Origin: KBS50 sp042434095
Lineage (GTDB): Bacteria > Actinomycetota > Actinomycetes > Mycobacteriales > Micromonosporaceae
Length of the DNA stretch: 64,000 nucleotides
Direction: 5' to 3'
Assembly (NCBI RefSeq): GCF_042434095.1
Contig: NZ_JBHLUE010000026.1
Location: forward strand, 1-64,000
Below are positions 42,147-51,159 of the stretch, piece after piece. The translations under genes were made by a program, and so were the position numbers. The first letter of the stretch is position 1. Every line of letters starts with the position of its first letter. The notes under the pieces are model-generated. The model searched no databases, had not been told where the DNA came from, and saw only the letters and a program-made list of their open reading frames with translations.

Positions 42147-43405
42147 GGCCGCCCCCGCAGGATGCCGCCGAGGGTGGGGTCCCAGGTCGATCCGCCGGGT
42201 GGGGCCGGTGCTCCGGCGCCGTCCACCGGGGCCGACGGTCCGCCCGTGCCCGCCGGTGCGGGGGTCACCGGGCCCGGCCCCGCCGGGCCCGCCGGTGCGG
42301 GGTTGGGCGGCAGCTTGAGCAGCGTGCGCAGCTGGTCGGTCAGTGGGAGCTTGCGCGCCTGGAGGGTACGGGCGAGCTGCACGCACGTGTCCGGCACCCG
42401 CTTGGGAAGCTGGTCGACCAGCAGCGAACAGACGAAGCTGGCCGGGTCGTACGGGCCCATCGCGTTGTCCCGGGTGTCCAGCGTGCCCGACCGGGGGTTG
42501 TATCCGAGGTTGAGGTTGGACAGGGCGAGCGGGGCGACGTCCAGGATGTCGATCACCGCCTTCTGCTGTCGGACGAGGACTCCGGTGATGTCGGCCAGGG
42601 CCGTCACGTTGGCGGAGAGCTGGTCGCGGTTCTGCCGCACGAAGGTCGTGACGTCGGCGAGCGCGGTGGCCAGACTGCGCAGCGCGGCGGCCAGCTCGTC
42701 CCGTTCGCCGGCGAGTTGGTCGGCCACGTCCGCGAGCCGCTGGTTGAATTCGCGCACCTGCTCGTCGCTGCGGGCCAGCGCGGTGGTGAACCGTTGCAGG
42801 TTGTCCACCGTGCCGAACAGGTCCTGCCGGCCGTCGGACAGGGTGGTCAGGGCCGTGGACAGGCCGTCGAGGGTGTCGTGCAGGCTCTGGCCGTTACCCT
42901 CCAGATTGGCGCGGCCGGTGCCGAGCAGCCGGGACAGCGCGCCGTCGGCGTTGGCCCCGCGCGGCCCCAGCATCCGGTTGAACTCGTCGAGCGAGCGGTA
43001 GACGTCGTCGATCTCCAGTGGCGCGACCGTGCGGCCGACCGGCAGCTCGGCCCGGTCCGGCAGGGTCTCGCCGCCGGACCAGGCGGGCGTGAGCTGGACG
43101 TACCGGTCGCTGACGACGCTGGGCGGGACGATCACCGCCTGCGCGTCGGCCGGTACCCGAACCCCGGCGTCGTAGCGCATGGCGACTCGGACGGTACGGC
43201 CCTGCGGGGTGACGGCGGTGACCGTGCCGACCGGTACGCCGAGCACCCGCACCTGGGAGCCGGGGAAGATGCCCACGGCGCGGCTGAAGTCGGCGACGAG
43301 CCGCCGCTGCGGTCCGCCGTGCCGCAGAACGAGCAGACCGGCCACCGCGGCGAGCACCAGGACGGTGCCCGCGGCGATCATCCGCCGCCAGCGACGGCTG
43401 TCCAT
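42143..43405 (-). CDS. mceD: MceD-type MlaD-domain protein
   Basis: 420 residues from ATG 43405. The anchor is IAAGTVLVLAAVAGLLVLRH; the MCE domain lies at residues about 35-115 (LVADFSRAVGIFPGSQVRVL, GVPVGTVTAV, VVSDRYVQLTP). The helical region has ANADGALSRLLGTGRANLEG and repeated SLxTALxD heptads. The tail is P/G/A-rich. Its ATG overlaps the mceC stop by one base and its stop overlaps mceE by four. As in other mce operons the six proteins probably form a hetero-hexamer. Confidence 0.92.
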   Translation of the reverse strand: MDSRRWRRMIAAGTVLVLAAVAGLLVLRHGGPQRRLVADFSRAVGIFPGSQVRVLGVPVGTVTAVTPQGRTVRVAMRYDAGVRVPADAQAVIVPPSVVSDRYVQLTPAWSGGETLPDRAELPVGRTVAPLEIDDVYRSLDEFNRMLGPRGANADGALSRLLGTGRANLEGNGQSLHDTLDGLSTALTTLSDGRQDLFGTVDNLQRFTTALARSDEQVREFNQRLADVADQLAGERDELAAALRSLATALADVTTFVRQNRDQLSANVTALADITGVLVRQQKAVIDILDVAPLALSNLNLGYNPRSGTLDTRDNAMGPYDPASFVCSLLVDQLPKRVPDTCVQLARTLQARKLPLTDQLRTLLKLPPNPAPAGPAGPGPVTPAPAGTGGPSAPVDGAGAPAPPGGSTWDPTLGGILRGRP

Positions 43406-44412
43406 CAGCGACCTCCCGTCGCGGGCAGGAACGGCTGAACCAGCCCGTCCACGTACGAGTCGAACCAGCGGCCGTTGCCGACCACGTTGGCGAACGCGGT
43501 GACGAACGGGGCCATCCGCGCGATGGTCTTTTCCAGGTTGTCCCGGTTGCGTTGCAGGATCGCGGCCACCTCGCGCAGCCGGCGCAGCGCCGGGTCGAGC
43601 TGGGCCCGGTTGTCGGCGACCAGCCCGGAGAGCTGGGTGGCCAGGTCGTTGGTGCCGACCAGCAGCGCGTGGATCGCGTCGCGCCGCCGGGTCACCTCGG
43701 CCAGCAACGCGTTGCCGTCGGCGACCAGCTTGCGGAACTCCTCGTCCCGGTCGGCCAGCACGGCGGTGACGCTGCGCGCCCGGGTCAGCAGCTGCCGCAG
43801 TTCGGCGTCGCGGCCGGCGATGGTCTGCGACAGCCGGGACAGCCCGGTCAGCGAGGCGTGCACGCTGGTCGGGGTGTCGGCGAAGGTCTGGCTGAGGGTG
43901 TCGAAGGCGGCGGCGAGCTGCCGGGTGTCCACCTGGTCGAGGGTGTCGGCGAGGCCGCTGACCGCCTGCACCACGTCGAACGGCGCGGCCGTGCGCTCCA
44001 GCGGGATCTGCGCGCCCTCGGCCAGCCGTCCCGGCCCGGCCGGGGCCAGCGCCAGGTACTTCTGCCCCAGCACCGTCTTGATCCGGATCGTCGCGCCGGT
44101 CTCGGTGCCCAGCCGTACGCCGTCGTCGTCCAACCGGAACCGGACCCGCACGTACGACCGGTCGGCGTGGGCCAGTTCCACGGCGGTCACCGTGCCGACG
44201 CGTACCCCGGCCACCCGGACCTCGTTGCCGGCGGCCAGGCCGCTGGCGTCCCGGAAGGCGGCCTGGTAGGCGCGGCCGGTCAACCCGGCGAGCCAGTCGA
44301 GCTGGAAGGCGGCCAGCAGCAGGGCGGCGACGACGGCCAGGCCGACCGCGCCGACCAGCGCCGGGCGCCGCTCCCGCAGCGGTAGGCGTGGAGAGTTCCC
44401 AGCGGGCGTCAC
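43405..44412 (-). CDS. mceC: MceC-type MlaD-domain protein
   Basis: 335 residues from GTG 44412, which has GGAGGTGCGCA directly upstream; the frame is open further but only into a duplicated segment. Anchor: ALVGAVGLAVVAALLLAAFQ. MCE domain: residues about 45-125 (YQAAFRDASGLAAGNEVRVA, GVRVGTVTAVEL, TVLGQKYLALAPAG). Helical region to about 310, ending FVTAFANVVGNGRWFDSYVD. Shorter than the others because it lacks a C-terminal tail, which is usual for MceC in several genera. Confidence 0.9.
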   Translation of the reverse strand: MTPAGNSPRLPLRERRPALVGAVGLAVVAALLLAAFQLDWLAGLTGRAYQAAFRDASGLAAGNEVRVAGVRVGTVTAVELAHADRSYVRVRFRLDDDGVRLGTETGATIRIKTVLGQKYLALAPAGPGRLAEGAQIPLERTAAPFDVVQAVSGLADTLDQVDTRQLAAAFDTLSQTFADTPTSVHASLTGLSRLSQTIAGRDAELRQLLTRARSVTAVLADRDEEFRKLVADGNALLAEVTRRRDAIHALLVGTNDLATQLSGLVADNRAQLDPALRRLREVAAILQRNRDNLEKTIARMAPFVTAFANVVGNGRWFDSYVDGLVQPFLPATGGR

Positions 44413-44455
44413 TGCGCACCTCCGGTGCGGGGCGTCACTGCGCACCTCCGGCGCA
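44404..44455. repeat. 26-bp tandem duplication at the mceB/mceC junction
   Basis: Bases 44404-44429 and 44430-44455 are 24 of 26 identical. Each copy holds, on the minus strand, GGAGGTGCGCAGTGACGCCC: a ribosome site, GTG and TGA. In the upstream copy the TGA ends mceB; in the downstream copy the GTG starts mceC. Confidence 0.85.
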
Positions 44456-45469
44456 GCGGGCGGCGGGGGCATTGAACGTGGCGGCGTCGAGCGGCGCGTG
44501 GCCGTCGACCGCCACGTGCCCGTCGAAGTCGCAGAGGTAGAAGTTGAACCACGAACCGTACGAGGCGACCCGGGTCAGCTCCGGGTACCGGTCGGGCAGC
44601 CGGCCGAGCGTGCCGGAAAGGACCGCGGCGTTGCGGTCGAGGGTGCCGGCGAGCTGACCCAGATTTTGTACGTCGGTCGCGAGCGGCGGCCGGGCGTCCC
44701 TCAGCAACCCGGCGGTGGCGTCGGTGAGGTCGCCCAGGTTGGTCACGGCGGTGCCGATCGCGGTCCGGTCGGCGGCCAGCCCGGAAACGAACTGTTGCAG
44801 CTCGCCGATCGTCTGGTCGAGGTTCTGGTCCCGGGCCGCGAGGGTGCCCAGCACGGCGTTCAGGTTGGTGATGACCCGGCCGATCACGGCGTCCCGGTCG
44901 GCCAGGGTGGTGGTCAGCGACGCGGTCCGCGACAGCAGGCTGGCCACCGTACCGCCCTCGCCCTGCAACACCTGGATGATCTCGTACGCGAGCTTGTTGA
45001 CGTCCTGCGGGCTGAGCGCCGTGAACAGCGGGCGGAACCCGTTGAACAGCACGGTGAGATCCAGCGCCGGGCTGGTCTGGGGGAGCGGGATGAGCCCACC
45101 GGCCGGCAGCGGTCGCCCGTCACCGGGTCCCTCGGCCAGCGCCACGTACCGCTGACCGACCAGGTTCCGGTAGCGGATCGCGGCCCGCACGCTGGTGGCC
45201 AGCGGCACGTCCGCGGTCACCGTGAAGGCCACCTCGGCGGTGGTGTCGTCGACCACGCGGATCCGCTTGACCCGACCGACCCGGACGCCGGCCACCCGCA
45301 CGTCGTCGCCGGGCAGCAGGCCCGTGACATCGGTGAACCGGGCGCGGTACGTGGTGCCGCCGGCCGGGAACGCGCCGAGGGTCTGCGCGAGCATGGCGGT
45401 CAGCAGCAGCGTCACCGTGGCGAAGACCGCGAGTTTGACCAGCGAGGCGGTGGTGGTCCGGCCGGTCAT
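44435..45469 (-). CDS. mceB: MceB-type MlaD-domain protein
   Basis: 344 residues from ATG 45469 (ATGA overlap with mceA). Anchor: LVKLAVFATVTLLLTAMLAQ. MCE domain: residues about 38-120 (YRARFTDVTGLLPGDDVRVA, GVRVGRVKRIRV, RNLVGQRYVALAEGP). The following helical region has the MceB-typical LFNGFRPLFTALSPQDVNKL and repeated GxLxD units. It ends YGSWFNFYLCDFDG..., a hallmark of MceB. The last codons lie in the 26-bp duplication. Confidence 0.93.
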   Translation of the reverse strand: MTGRTTTASLVKLAVFATVTLLLTAMLAQTLGAFPAGGTTYRARFTDVTGLLPGDDVRVAGVRVGRVKRIRVVDDTTAEVAFTVTADVPLATSVRAAIRYRNLVGQRYVALAEGPGDGRPLPAGGLIPLPQTSPALDLTVLFNGFRPLFTALSPQDVNKLAYEIIQVLQGEGGTVASLLSRTASLTTTLADRDAVIGRVITNLNAVLGTLAARDQNLDQTIGELQQFVSGLAADRTAIGTAVTNLGDLTDATAGLLRDARPPLATDVQNLGQLAGTLDRNAAVLSGTLGRLPDRYPELTRVASYGSWFNFYLCDFDGHVAVDGHAPLDAATFNAPAARCAGGAQ

Positions 45470-46764
45470 CGGGCGGTCACCACCCCGCCGCGCAGCAGCG
45501 GCCCCCAGAGCAGGACCGCGAGGTCCGGCACCTCGGCCGGCGGTGTGCCGGTGACGGCGCCGACCAGGGGCTTGACCAGGTCGCTCTCCTGCGCGGTTCC
45601 CGCCTGGCCCATCGCGGCCGGCGGCGTGGCGCCGGTCGACCTCCCGGCGTCGGTCGACGGCGGGTCGAGGGGCAGCGTGGCCGGTGGACGGGCGGCGCCG
45701 TAGTCGTACCCGTTGTCCGTCCGGATCGCCGGCGCGGGCTGGCCGGGCGCCGGCAGCCCGTGACACCCGGGGCCGTTGTGCGCCCGGTACGCCGGCTCGT
45801 CGCGGCCCCGTTGGTAGGGGCCGCCGTCCCGGGTGACCTCCAGGGTGACGTGCATGCGTCCGTTCGCGAAGACCTGCTCCACCCGGGGTTGCAGGGCCAC
45901 CAGACCGGCCGTCAGGCACGGGTACTCCGGGGCGTACGCGGCCAGCAGTTCCAGCACGGGCCGGCTCACCGAACCGAGCCGGATCAGCTGGTCGCCGTGC
46001 CGGTCGAGGAAGCCGCGGGTCACGTCCGCGGTGTCGGTGGCGTCGGCGAGGAACGCGGCCAGCTCGGTTCGCTGGTCGGTGACGGTCCGGGCGGTCACGG
46101 TGACATCCCGCAGCAGCGACAGCAGGTCCGGCAGGGCGGCATGGTAGCCGTCCAGCACGGTGGCCAGCCGGCGCACGTCCTCGGTGATCGTCGGCAGCAC
46201 CCGGTTGAGCTGCCGCAGGTAGTCGTCGAGCCGCACGACGTTCCCGCCGAGCTGGTCGCCGCGCCCGTCCAGCGCCGTCGCGACGGCGCCGAGCGTCGCG
46301 GCGAGCTTGTCCGGCTGGATAGACCGCAGCACCGGCAGGGCGTCGTCGAGCACGCGTTCCAACTCGATCGCCGTACGGCTGTGGTCCTGGTCGATCACCG
46401 CGCCGTCGTGGATCGGCCCGGCGGCGCTGGTCGCCGGCGGGACGAGTTCGACGTACCGCTCCCCGAACAGCGTGGTGGGCAGCAGCCGGGCGCTGACGTC
46501 GGCCGGGATCCGGTCGGTCAGCGCGGGGTCGAGCGCCAGCCGCAGGGTGGCGCGAGAGCCGTCGGTGCGGACCGCGCGCACCTCCCCGACGACCACCCCG
46601 GCCAGCTTCACCGCGGCGCCCGCCCGCAGTTGCAGGCCGGCGCGGTCGGCGTGCAGGGTGACCCGCGCGACCGGGGTGAACGCCTTGCGGTACTGCAGCA
46701 CCGAGCCGGTCAGGCCGGCGGTGAGCAGGACGATGAAGGCGATGCCGAGCAGACGGTTCCGCAT
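45466..46764 (-). CDS. mceA: MceA-type MlaD-domain protein
   Basis: 432 residues from ATG 46764 (a GTG two codons upstream is possible). Anchor: LLGIAFIVLLTAGLTGSVLQ. MCE domain: residues about 35-120 (ARVTLHADRAGLQLRAGAAV, KLAGVVVGEVRAV, PTTLFGERYVELVPP). Helical region with LNRVLPTITEDVRRLATVLD. A conserved late block is AAYAPEYPCLTAGLVALQPR (with Cys), then NGPGCHGLPAPGQPAP. First of the six mce genes, 2 bases after yrbEB. Confidence 0.92.
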   Translation of the reverse strand: MRNRLLGIAFIVLLTAGLTGSVLQYRKAFTPVARVTLHADRAGLQLRAGAAVKLAGVVVGEVRAVRTDGSRATLRLALDPALTDRIPADVSARLLPTTLFGERYVELVPPATSAAGPIHDGAVIDQDHSRTAIELERVLDDALPVLRSIQPDKLAATLGAVATALDGRGDQLGGNVVRLDDYLRQLNRVLPTITEDVRRLATVLDGYHAALPDLLSLLRDVTVTARTVTDQRTELAAFLADATDTADVTRGFLDRHGDQLIRLGSVSRPVLELLAAYAPEYPCLTAGLVALQPRVEQVFANGRMHVTLEVTRDGGPYQRGRDEPAYRAHNGPGCHGLPAPGQPAPAIRTDNGYDYGAARPPATLPLDPPSTDAGRSTGATPPAAMGQAGTAQESDLVKPLVGAVTGTPPAEVPDLAVLLWGPLLRGGVVTAR

Positions 46765-46766
46765 GG

Positions 46767-47570
46767 TCACCCCGCGATCCGGACGGTGGTGGTGGCGCCC
46801 CAGATGGCCAGGGACAGGAAGAAGTCGACGATGTTGACCGCGACAATGGCCAGCCGGACGGCCCGGCCGACCGCGACGCCGACGCCGGCCGGTCCACCAC
46901 TGGCGGCGTAGCCGTAGTGGCAGTGCACCAGCACGACGATCACGCTGAAGACCAGCACCTTGCCGAAGGACCACAGCACGTCGCCGGGCGGCAGGAACAG
47001 GTGGAAGTAGTAGTCGTAGGTGCCGGCGGACTGGCCGAAGTAGAAGACCGCCATGGTCCGGGTCGCGAGGTAGCTGGCGAGCAGGCCGACCACGTACAGC
47101 GGGACGACCGCGACGAGGCCGGCGATCATGCGCGTGGTGACCAGGAACGGCAGCGACGGCACACCCATCACCTCGAGGGCGTCGACCTCCTCGGCGATCC
47201 GCATGGCGCCGAGCTGGGCGGTGAACCCGCAGCCGACCGTGGCCGACAGCGCGATCGCCGCCACCAGCGGGGAGATCTCCCGGGTGTTGAAGTACGCCGA
47301 GATGAAGCCGGTGAACGCGCTGCTGCCGATCTGGTTTAGCGCCTGGTAGCCCTGCAGCCCCACCTCCGTACCGGTGAAGAAGGTCAGGAAGCAGATCACC
47401 CCGACCGTGCCGCCGGCCACGGCGAGCGCGCCCGAGCCGAAGCTCACCTCGGCCAGCAGCCGGAGCACCTCGCGCCGGTAGCGGCGCAGGGTGCGCGGGG
47501 TCCAGGCGAACGCCCGCAGGTAGAAGGCGAGCTGCCCGCCCAGGTCGTCGAGAATCCGCAGCACCGGCAC
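46767..47570 (-). CDS. yrbEB: MlaE/YrbE-type ABC permease (YrbEB position)
   Basis: 267 residues, GTG start 1 base after yrbEA ends. Five to six hydrophobic segments. The MlaE core EVSFGSGALAVAGGTVGVIC, FTAQLGAMRIAEEVDALEVM with the EExDAL coupling helix that docks on the ATPase, then VPSLPFLVTTRMIAGLVAVV. It forms the inner-membrane half of the Mce importer together with YrbEA. Confidence 0.93.
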   Translation of the reverse strand: MPVLRILDDLGGQLAFYLRAFAWTPRTLRRYRREVLRLLAEVSFGSGALAVAGGTVGVICFLTFFTGTEVGLQGYQALNQIGSSAFTGFISAYFNTREISPLVAAIALSATVGCGFTAQLGAMRIAEEVDALEVMGVPSLPFLVTTRMIAGLVAVVPLYVVGLLASYLATRTMAVFYFGQSAGTYDYYFHLFLPPGDVLWSFGKVLVFSVIVVLVHCHYGYAASGGPAGVGVAVGRAVRLAIVAVNIVDFFLSLAIWGATTTVRIAG

Positions 47571-47571
47571 G

Positions 47572-48345
47572 TCAGGTTCCCTTCTGCGGTACGAGCTGGA
47601 AGTACACGGCGGTGACCACGAAGTTCAGGGCGAACAGCAGCATGAACGTGAGCACGACGCTGCGGTTGACCGCGTCGCCGACCCCCTTGGGTCCGCCCCG
47701 CGCGGTCATCCCCTGGTACGCGGCCACCAGCGCGGCGGTCGCGCCGAACAGCAGCGCCTTGATCTCCCCGACCGCCAGGTCCGGCAGTTGCCCCAGGGCC
47801 TGGAAGCTGGCCAGGTACGCCCCGGGTGTGCCGCCCTGCAGGATCACGGTGAACAGGTAGCCGCCGGTCACGCCGACCACGCTGACCAGACCGTTGAGCA
47901 GGACGGCCACCAGCATCGAGGCCAGCACCCGGGGCGCGACGAGCCGCTGGACGGGGTCGATCCCGAGCACCTGCATGGCGTCGAGTTCCTCGCGGATCTT
48001 CCGGGAACCCAGGTCGGCGCAGATCGCCGACCCGCCCGCGCCGGCGACGATCAGCGCGGTGACGATCGGGCCGGCCTCGCGGACCACGGCCAGCACCGAC
48101 GCCGCGCCGGTGAACGACTGCGCGCCGAGCTGGCTGACCAGGGAGCCCAGTTGCAGCGAGATGACCGCGCCGAACGGGATCGAGACGAGCGCGGCCGGCA
48201 GGATCGACACCGAGCTGATGAACCACGCCTGCCGCACGAACTCGGCGGCCTGGAACGGCCGGCGGCCGATGGCGCGCAGGGCACTCAGACAGAACCCGAA
48301 GAACTGGCCCGACTGGCGCAGGGCGGCGGTCACCGGCGCCGTCAT
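47572..48345 (-). CDS. yrbEA: MlaE/YrbE-type ABC permease (YrbEA position)
   Basis: 257 residues from ATG 48345, overlapping the ATPase stop by 4 bases. MlaE core: SILPAALVSIPFGAVISLQL, AGAGGSAICADLGSRKIREE with LDAMQVLGIDPVQRLVAPRV as the coupling segment, and a last helix NRSVVLTFMLLFALNFVVTA. It pairs with YrbEB. Confidence 0.93.
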   Translation of the reverse strand: MTAPVTAALRQSGQFFGFCLSALRAIGRRPFQAAEFVRQAWFISSVSILPAALVSIPFGAVISLQLGSLVSQLGAQSFTGAASVLAVVREAGPIVTALIVAGAGGSAICADLGSRKIREELDAMQVLGIDPVQRLVAPRVLASMLVAVLLNGLVSVVGVTGGYLFTVILQGGTPGAYLASFQALGQLPDLAVGEIKALLFGATAALVAAYQGMTARGGPKGVGDAVNRSVVLTFMLLFALNFVVTAVYFQLVPQKGT

Positions 48346-49391
48346 TCGACCACCCCCTGGCGGTGGTGGGCCGCCCGCTTCAGCTCCAGGTCCGGCTCGA
48401 CGGTCGACGGCCGGGACACCGGCCCGGGCGTCGGTCCGGCGGTCGGGCCGAACGGCGCGGCATCGAACGAGCCGGCCGGCGGGGTGACGCCGTGCTGCGC
48501 GCACCACTGCCCGGGTGGCCGCTCGGCCCGCCGGGGCTGGCCGTTGGACGGCGCGAGCTGCGGCGGGATGGGCGGCAGGGGCGGCAGTTCGATCCCGGCC
48601 GCCGCCTCGGCCTGGAGCTCCTCGGCGTCCTTCTCCTCGGCCATCCCGATCGGGCCGACCCGCTGGGCGTTGAGGAACTGCCGCACCACGGCCTCCGTGC
48701 TGGACAGCAGCATCTCCCGAGGACCGAACATGGCCAGGTGTCCGTGGTAGATCAGGCCGATGTTGTCCGGCACGGTGCGGGCGGTGTTGATGTCGTGCGT
48801 GACGATGAGGAACGTCGCGTCGGTCTGCTGGTTGAGGTCGATGATGAGCTGGTTGAGGTAGGCGGTGCGGACCGGGTCCAGCCCCGAGTCGGGCTCGTCG
48901 AACAGCACGATCGACGGCTCCAGCACCAGCGCCCGGGCCAGGCCGGCCCGTTTGCGCATCCCGCCGGAGATCTCCCCGGGCAGCTTCTTCTCCGCCCCCA
49001 GCAGCCCGACCATGTCGAGCTTCTCGGTGACCACGGCCCGGATCTGCGACTCGGTCCTGCGGGTGTGCTCGCGCAGCGGGAACGCCACGTTGTCGTAGAT
49101 GTTCATCGAGCCGAACAGCGCACCGTCCTGGAACAGCACGCCGAACAGCTTGCGTACCTCGTAGAGGGCGCGCTCGGAGAGCCGGGGCAGGTTCTGTCCC
49201 TCGATCCAGATGTCGCCACGGTCGGGTCGCAGCAGCCCGACCAGCGTCTTGAGGAACACTGACTTGCCCGTACCGGACGGTCCAAGCAGGACCGAGATCT
49301 CCCCGGCGGGCAGCGTCAGGTCGAGATCCGACCAGACGGGCTGACCCCCGAAGGACTTGGTCAGTCCCCGCACGGTCACCTCGACGCCCAC
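48342..49391 (-). CDS. Mce/Mla-system ABC ATPase
   Basis: 349 residues from GTG 49391, with GAGGAG upstream. ABC ATPase: Walker A LGPSGTGKSVFLK (residues about 36-48), Q-loop LFQDGALFGSMNIYDNVAFP, signature LPGEISGGMRKRAGLARALV, Walker B SIVLFDEPDSGLDPVRTAYL, H-loop IVTHDI. The SGGM signature and the length to about residue 250 match MlaF/Mkl (MceG). A C-terminal tail of about 90 residues is proline-rich and variable. In mycobacteria this ATPase is encoded elsewhere; here it heads the mce operon. Confidence 0.93.
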   Translation of the reverse strand: MGVEVTVRGLTKSFGGQPVWSDLDLTLPAGEISVLLGPSGTGKSVFLKTLVGLLRPDRGDIWIEGQNLPRLSERALYEVRKLFGVLFQDGALFGSMNIYDNVAFPLREHTRRTESQIRAVVTEKLDMVGLLGAEKKLPGEISGGMRKRAGLARALVLEPSIVLFDEPDSGLDPVRTAYLNQLIIDLNQQTDATFLIVTHDINTARTVPDNIGLIYHGHLAMFGPREMLLSSTEAVVRQFLNAQRVGPIGMAEEKDAEELQAEAAAGIELPPLPPIPPQLAPSNGQPRRAERPPGQWCAQHGVTPPAGSFDAAPFGPTAGPTPGPVSRPSTVEPDLELKRAAHHRQGVVE

Positions 49392-49581
49392 CCGCTCCTC
49401 CTCGTCCGCCCCGGCCCGTCGATTCCCGGCCCGTTTGTGTCTCCCGGCTGTGACATCGGGCCGGGCGGCTCCGACGCAACAGCTTTCTTTCGGTACGCGT
49501 GGCCTCACCGTCCGTGCTCGGGTAAGGTCCCGCACACCCCGACCGCGATTGCCTGACCGGCCTAAGGTCCCCAGCGAGGTC

Positions 49582-50160
49582 ATGACCGTCACCATTGATC
49601 GAGCGCTCGTGCACCGGGCCGTCCAGGGCGACCCGACGGCGACGGCGAGCCTGCTCGCCGACGTCCGCCCCGGGCTGGTCCGGTACTGTCGGGGCCGGCT
49701 GGGCAGGGTCGGCGGCGCGTACACCACGGCCGACGACGTGGCCCAGGAGGTCTGCCTGGCCGTGCTGCGCGCCCTGCCCACCTACCGGGAGCAGGGGGTG
49801 CCCTTCATGGCCTTCGTCTACCGCATCGCCGCGCACAAGGTGGCCGACGCGCACCGGGCCGCGGTCCGGGCCGCCACGGTCACCCCCACGGACGCCCCGC
49901 TCGACCGGCCCGACGCCACCCCCGGTCCGGAACAGCGGGCGCTCTCCGCAGACCTCGCCCGGCGGCTCTCCGGCTTGCTCGACCGGCTCACCGACGCGCA
50001 ACGGGAGATCATCATCCTGCGGGTGGCGGTCGGCCTCAGCGCGGACGAGGTGGCGACCATCGTGGGCATGTCGGCAGCGGCCGTCCGGGTGGCCCAGTCG
50101 CGTGCCCTGGCCCGGCTCCGTACCCTGGCCGGCGACGCGTTCGGCGAGGTGGCGGCGTGA
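49582..50160 (+). CDS. SigD/ShbA-like ECF sigma factor
   Basis: 192 residues from ATG 49582 (frame open upstream without a ribosome site). Sigma region 2 is residues about 15-80 (ADDVAQEVCLAVLRALPTYR and FVYRIAAHKVADAHRAA). Region 4 is about 120-180 (DRLTDAQREIIILRVAVGLS, ADEVATIVGMSAAAVRVAQS). No anti-sigma transmembrane part. The RsdA-like gene follows with a GTGA overlap, which supports the SigD/ShbA assignment. ShbA in Streptomyces controls the principal sigma gene. It is divergent from the mce operon across 190 bases. Confidence 0.9.
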   Translation: MTVTIDRALVHRAVQGDPTATASLLADVRPGLVRYCRGRLGRVGGAYTTADDVAQEVCLAVLRALPTYREQGVPFMAFVYRIAAHKVADAHRAAVRAATVTPTDAPLDRPDATPGPEQRALSADLARRLSGLLDRLTDAQREIIILRVAVGLSADEVATIVGMSAAAVRVAQSRALARLRTLAGDAFGEVAA

Positions 50161-51107
50161 ACGAGCACATCCCGACCGGGGACGGGCAGCCGGTGGAGCC
50201 GATGACCCTCACCGAGGACGACCTGCTGCTGGACGCCCTGGGCAGCGGCGGCGAACCCCCGGCCGACGACCCGGTCGCCGCCCTGCTGTCGGCGTGGCGG
50301 GCGGAACTCGACGCCGACGGCACGCTCGACACGGACGGCACGCTCGACGCCGACGGCACGCTCGACACCGACGGCATGCCGCCGTCGGCCCCCGCCGCCA
50401 CGGAACCGGGGGCCGGGGGCCGGGCGGGGGAGGGGCCTACCGGCTCGACCGGGCCGACCCGGGGCGGGGCCGCCGTGCCCTCGCCACGGCGCCGTACCGG
50501 CCCCGGCCGCGCCGGACCCGCCCGGTGGCGGCGCCGATCGGCGGTGGCGGTCGCCGCCGCGGTCGTCGCGGTGTCCGGTCTCGGCCTGGCGGTGGGCAGC
50601 CACCGCGCCGGGCCGACGAGCCCGCTCTGGACGCTGACCCGGCTGCTGTACCCGCAGGAGGCCCAGGTCCGGGACGTCGAGTACACGCTCGACCGCGCGG
50701 AGGCGGCCCTCGCGGCCGGACGGTACGGCGAGGCCCGTGGGCTGCTCGACAAGGCCGCCGCACAGCTTCCGGGACTCAGCGACCGGGCCGCCGCCGCCCG
50801 GTTGGCCGAGCGACTGGCCGCGCTGCGTCGGCGCCTGCCGGCGGAGCCGCCGGTTCCGGGGTCCCCGGCCGGCCCCTCCGCCGCCCCCCGGCCCAGCGCC
50901 GCCCGATCGGCCTCCGGCGGCACACCACGGGCGACGAACCCGCCGTCGGCCGCACCGCACGCGCCCCCGTCCGGTCGCGGCCGTACGCCGAGCCCCGGTC
51001 CGCTTCTTCCACTGCCCTCCCTGCCCGCCTCCCCGGGGCCGGTTCCGTCCCTGTTGCCCACCCAACTGCCGAAGCTGCCCCTGCCGACGGGGCGGCTCCT
51101 GGGCTGA
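50157..51107 (+). CDS. RsdA-like anti-sigma factor
   Basis: 316 residues, GTG start overlapping the sigma gene by 4 bases. The N-terminal sigma-binding motif of RsdA is residues about 16-52 (LTEDDLLLDALGSGGEPPAD, then PVAALLSAWRAELDA). An 18-bp repeat array encodes (A/T)DGTLD units just after it. One transmembrane segment (about 127-147, SAVAVAAAVVAVSGLGLAVG) is followed by an extracytoplasmic helical domain and a long P/S-rich tail. It should hold the sigma factor at the membrane until a signal triggers proteolysis; the sensor side is unknown. Confidence 0.8.
   Translation: MNEHIPTGDGQPVEPMTLTEDDLLLDALGSGGEPPADDPVAALLSAWRAELDADGTLDTDGTLDADGTLDTDGMPPSAPAATEPGAGGRAGEGPTGSTGPTRGGAAVPSPRRRTGPGRAGPARWRRRSAVAVAAAVVAVSGLGLAVGSHRAGPTSPLWTLTRLLYPQEAQVRDVEYTLDRAEAALAAGRYGEARGLLDKAAAQLPGLSDRAAAARLAERLAALRRRLPAEPPVPGSPAGPSAAPRPSAARSASGGTPRATNPPSAAPHAPPSGRGRTPSPGPLLPLPSLPASPGPVPSLLPTQLPKLPLPTGRLLG
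50310..50381 (+). repeat. 18-bp coding repeats in the anti-sigma gene
   Basis: Four units of 18 bases start at 50310, 50328, 50346 and 50364. Each encodes D-(A/T)-D-G-T-L or a variant; alternate units are nearly identical, so a 36-bp period is also visible. They lie between the sigma-binding motif and the membrane anchor, where length change would alter only linker length. Confidence 0.85.
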
Positions 51108-51159
51108 GAGCGTGGGCGGGACCCACGCGACGCCCCGGCTCCGGGTCGAGCGTTCGAGG

